From assembly GCA_963640555.1 (NCBI GenBank), contig CAVHZB010000028.1, forward strand, positions 1-24,561: DNA of 24,561 bases, given 5' to 3'. Below, one piece after another: positions 23,097-24,561 of the stretch. Position 1 is the first letter of the stretch. Each line of letters begins with the position of its first letter. Source of the stretch: F23-B02 sp963640555 (GTDB lineage Bacteria; Bacillota; Clostridia; Oscillospirales; Oscillospiraceae). The notes beneath the pieces are model-generated. The model was not told the origin of the DNA. It made no database searches and was given only the letters and a program-made list of their open reading frames with translations. The position numbers were made by a program, and so were the translations under genes.

Positions 23097-23188
23097 AATG
23101 CAAAAAACATTATGACCCAATAAAAGTGAGTCTAAATGCATCTAATATTTTACGGCAGATATCTTTTGAATGCAATACCTCAAATGCA
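23097..23188 (+). repeat. four AATGCA motifs upstream of the GntR gene
   Basis: AATGCA occurs at 23097, 23135, 23169 and 23183, all in the same orientation. The first and last copies extend to AATGCAAAAAAC. A weak minus-strand promoter (TTGCAT at 23170-23175, TAAAAT at 23147-23152, 17-bp spacer) overlaps the third copy. These could be half-operators for the GntR protein. Confidence 0.35.
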
Positions 23189-23272
23189 AAAAACCTGATT
23201 AGTTGAAATGTTAACAAAAATAAGGGCGGCTTAATGGCTGAAGTCCCCTGAATCTGCTTACAAATACGCGCA

Positions 23273-23307
23273 AAAACGCACCGGCACGAATTGCACCGGT
23301 GCGTTTT
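23273..23307 (-). terminator. terminator of the GltA/NfnB-type gene
   Basis: AAAACGCACCGG (23273-23284) pairs perfectly over 12 bp with CCGGTGCGTTTT (23296-23307), with an 11-nt loop. Read on the minus strand it ends in T5. It starts 17 nt after the stop codon of the oxidoreductase gene. Confidence 0.85.
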
Positions 23308-23324
23308 GAATACCAGAGGTCAGG

Positions 23325-24561
23325 TCACTTTTTGCTCTTTATGTACTCGTCAATGCTCTTGGCACCGGTCTTGCCGGCTCCCATTGCGAGGATAACGGTA
23401 GCAGCACCGGTGACTGCGTCGCCGCCTGCAAATACGCCTTCGCGTGCGGTAGCGCCGCCCTCGTCGGCCTCGATGCCGCCCTTGCGGGTGAAGGTCAGCC
23501 CACCGGTAGTGTTGCGGATCAGCGGATTGGGGCTTGTGCCGATGGCGATGACAACGGTATCGACATCGAGGATCCAGTTGGAGCCCTCAATGGGAACGGG
23601 TCTTCTCTTGCCCTTCTCATCGGGCTCACCGAGCTCCTGCTTCTGGAGCTCTATGCCGGTAACATGTCCGTCCTCGCCGGCGTGGATGGCGACGGGGTTG
23701 TTGAGCATTCTGAATTCGATGCCCTCGGCCTCGGCATGCTCGACCTCCTCCTTACGGGCGCTCATCTCATCGCGGCTGCGGCGGTAAGTGATGTAAACAT
23801 GCTCTGCGCCCAGACGCTTGGAAACGCGCGCTGCGTCCATTGCAACATTTCCTGCGCCGACTATGCAGACATTGTGGAAGTGCTTAATGGGCGTGTCGTA
23901 ATCGTCGCGGTAAGCCTTCATGAGATTAACGCGGGTGAGAAGCTCGTTTGCCGAATAAACGCCGAGCAGGTTCTCGCCGGGGATGTGCAGGAACTGGGGC
24001 AGACCTGCGCCGGAGCCGATAAACACGGCCTCGAAGCCGTCGTCAAACAGCTCGTCAACGGTCTCGGACTTGCCGATGATGGCGTTATTTATGATTTTGA
24101 CGCCCATGGCCTTGAGGTTTTCGATCTCTGCTGCAACGATCTCCTTGGGCAGACGGAACTGGGGGATACCGTAAACCAGAACGCCGCCGGACTTGTGGAA
24201 TGCCTCGAAGATGGTGACATCGTAGCCGAGCTTACGCAGATCGCCGGCACAGGTGAGGGAGGCAGGACCGGAGCCGACGATGGCGATACGGTGACCGTTG
24301 CTTTCGGGAACCTTTATCTCGTCCTTGACTTCCTTATTCATGTGATAGTCGGCGACAAAGCGCTCGAGGCGGCCGATGCCGACGCTCTCGCCCTTGATGC
24401 CGCGGACGCACTTAGACTCGCACTGCTTTTCCTGCGGGCAGACGCGGCCGCAGACTGCGGGCAGGGAGTTGGTGGAGGTGATTATCTCGTATGCAGCGTC
24501 AAAGTCGCCCTCTGCGACCTTGGCGATAAATTCGGGGATGCGTACCGAAACGGGGCAGCCG
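23325..24561 (-). CDS. gltA: GltA/NfnB-type NADPH-dependent glutamate synthase-family flavoprotein (5' end beyond window)
   Basis: The frame stays open to the right edge, so the internal Met at 24341 is not the start. The visible part has about 412 residues. The N-terminal di-cluster iron-sulfur domain is seen at 24350-24561, with GCPVSVRIPEF and CGRVCPQEKQCESKC. It is followed by an FAD site (VGSGPASLTCAGDL), an NAD(P) site (VGAGNVAMDAARV) and a C-terminal GGDAVTGAATVILAMGAGK. This is the GltA/GltD/NfnB superfamily. In clostridia such proteins act either as homotetrameric NADPH glutamate synthase or as the NfnB (SudA) subunit of electron-bifurcating ferredoxin:NADP reductase. The gene upstream, outside the window, would decide: an FNR-like NfnA points to NfnB. 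The symbol reflects common annotation, not a proven role. Confidence 0.88.
   Translation of the reverse strand, partial: GCPVSVRIPEFIAKVAEGDFDAAYEIITSTNSLPAVCGRVCPQEKQCESKCVRGIKGESVGIGRLERFVADYHMNKEVKDEIKVPESNGHRIAIVGSGPASLTCAGDLRKLGYDVTIFEAFHKSGGVLVYGIPQFRLPKEIVAAEIENLKAMGVKIINNAIIGKSETVDELFDDGFEAVFIGSGAGLPQFLHIPGENLLGVYSANELLTRVNLMKAYRDDYDTPIKHFHNVCIVGAGNVAMDAARVSKRLGAEHVYITYRRSRDEMSARKEEVEHAEAEGIEFRMLNNPVAIHAGEDGHVTGIELQKQELGEPDEKGKRRPVPIEGSNWILDVDTVVIAIGTSPNPLIRNTTGGLTFTRKGGIEADEGGATAREGVFAGGDAVTGAATVILAMGAGKTGAKSIDEYIKSKK

Overview
The window looks like a scaffold from an anaerobic member of the Clostridia, probably an Oscillospiraceae/Ruminococcaceae-like gut bacterium. This rests on strong GGAGG-type ribosome binding sites, sigma-A-like promoters, a small alarmone synthetase, a DUF4213/DUF364 protein, Na/Pi cotransport, and flavin/iron-sulfur enoate reductases. 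It carries two 10-N gaps, so it is an assembled draft, probably metagenomic. Taxonomy is an inference from gene content only.

Left part (1-4960), G+C-rich (sampled lines about 63-70%): the C-terminus of a CobW-type GTPase, then a CobW-like protein fused to a DUF1980-like domain (probable metal homeostasis pair). A small (p)ppGpp synthetase follows, then a convergent Na/Pi cotransporter broken by a gap, a small multidrug-export family membrane protein broken by a second gap, and a tRNA-Leu(CAA) with its own promoter and terminator. The Na/Pi gene repeats a diverged 62-residue block on both sides of its gap. The scaffold may therefore be a chimera there.

Middle part (5001-9834), sampled lines about 55-62% G+C: a DUF364 protein divergent from a tatD-tyrosine phosphatase pair, a cytosolic histidine-kinase-like protein without an evident phosphoacceptor histidine, and a type I GAPDH with altered cofactor-specificity positions.

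Central feature (9840-21097): an IclR-family regulator diverges from a catabolic cluster across a 381-bp AT-rich intergenic region. That region holds four 17-bp GTTTC-N7-GAAAC boxes, and two perfect copies lie just downstream of the two divergent promoters. The cluster encodes an OYE/dienoyl-CoA-reductase-type flavoenzyme, a tandem EthD-like protein, a zinc alcohol dehydrogenase, a second OYE-type flavoenzyme, an AiiA-like metallo-beta-lactamase-fold hydrolase, two different MFS transporters and a VOC-fold protein. Together these suggest uptake of an unsaturated carbonyl compound, reduction of its C=C bonds, carbonyl/alcohol interconversion and lactone or ester hydrolysis. I do not recognise it as a described pathway, and the substrate is unknown. 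It resembles the bai operon in logic (two OYEs, a dehydrogenase, MFS transport) but lacks the CoA-ligase, dehydratase and CoA-transferase genes.

Right part (21107-24561): an AT-rich acyltransferase-3 membrane protein that looks compositionally foreign, a GntR/FCD regulator, and the C-terminal part of a GltA/NfnB-type NADPH-dependent oxidoreductase running off the right edge.
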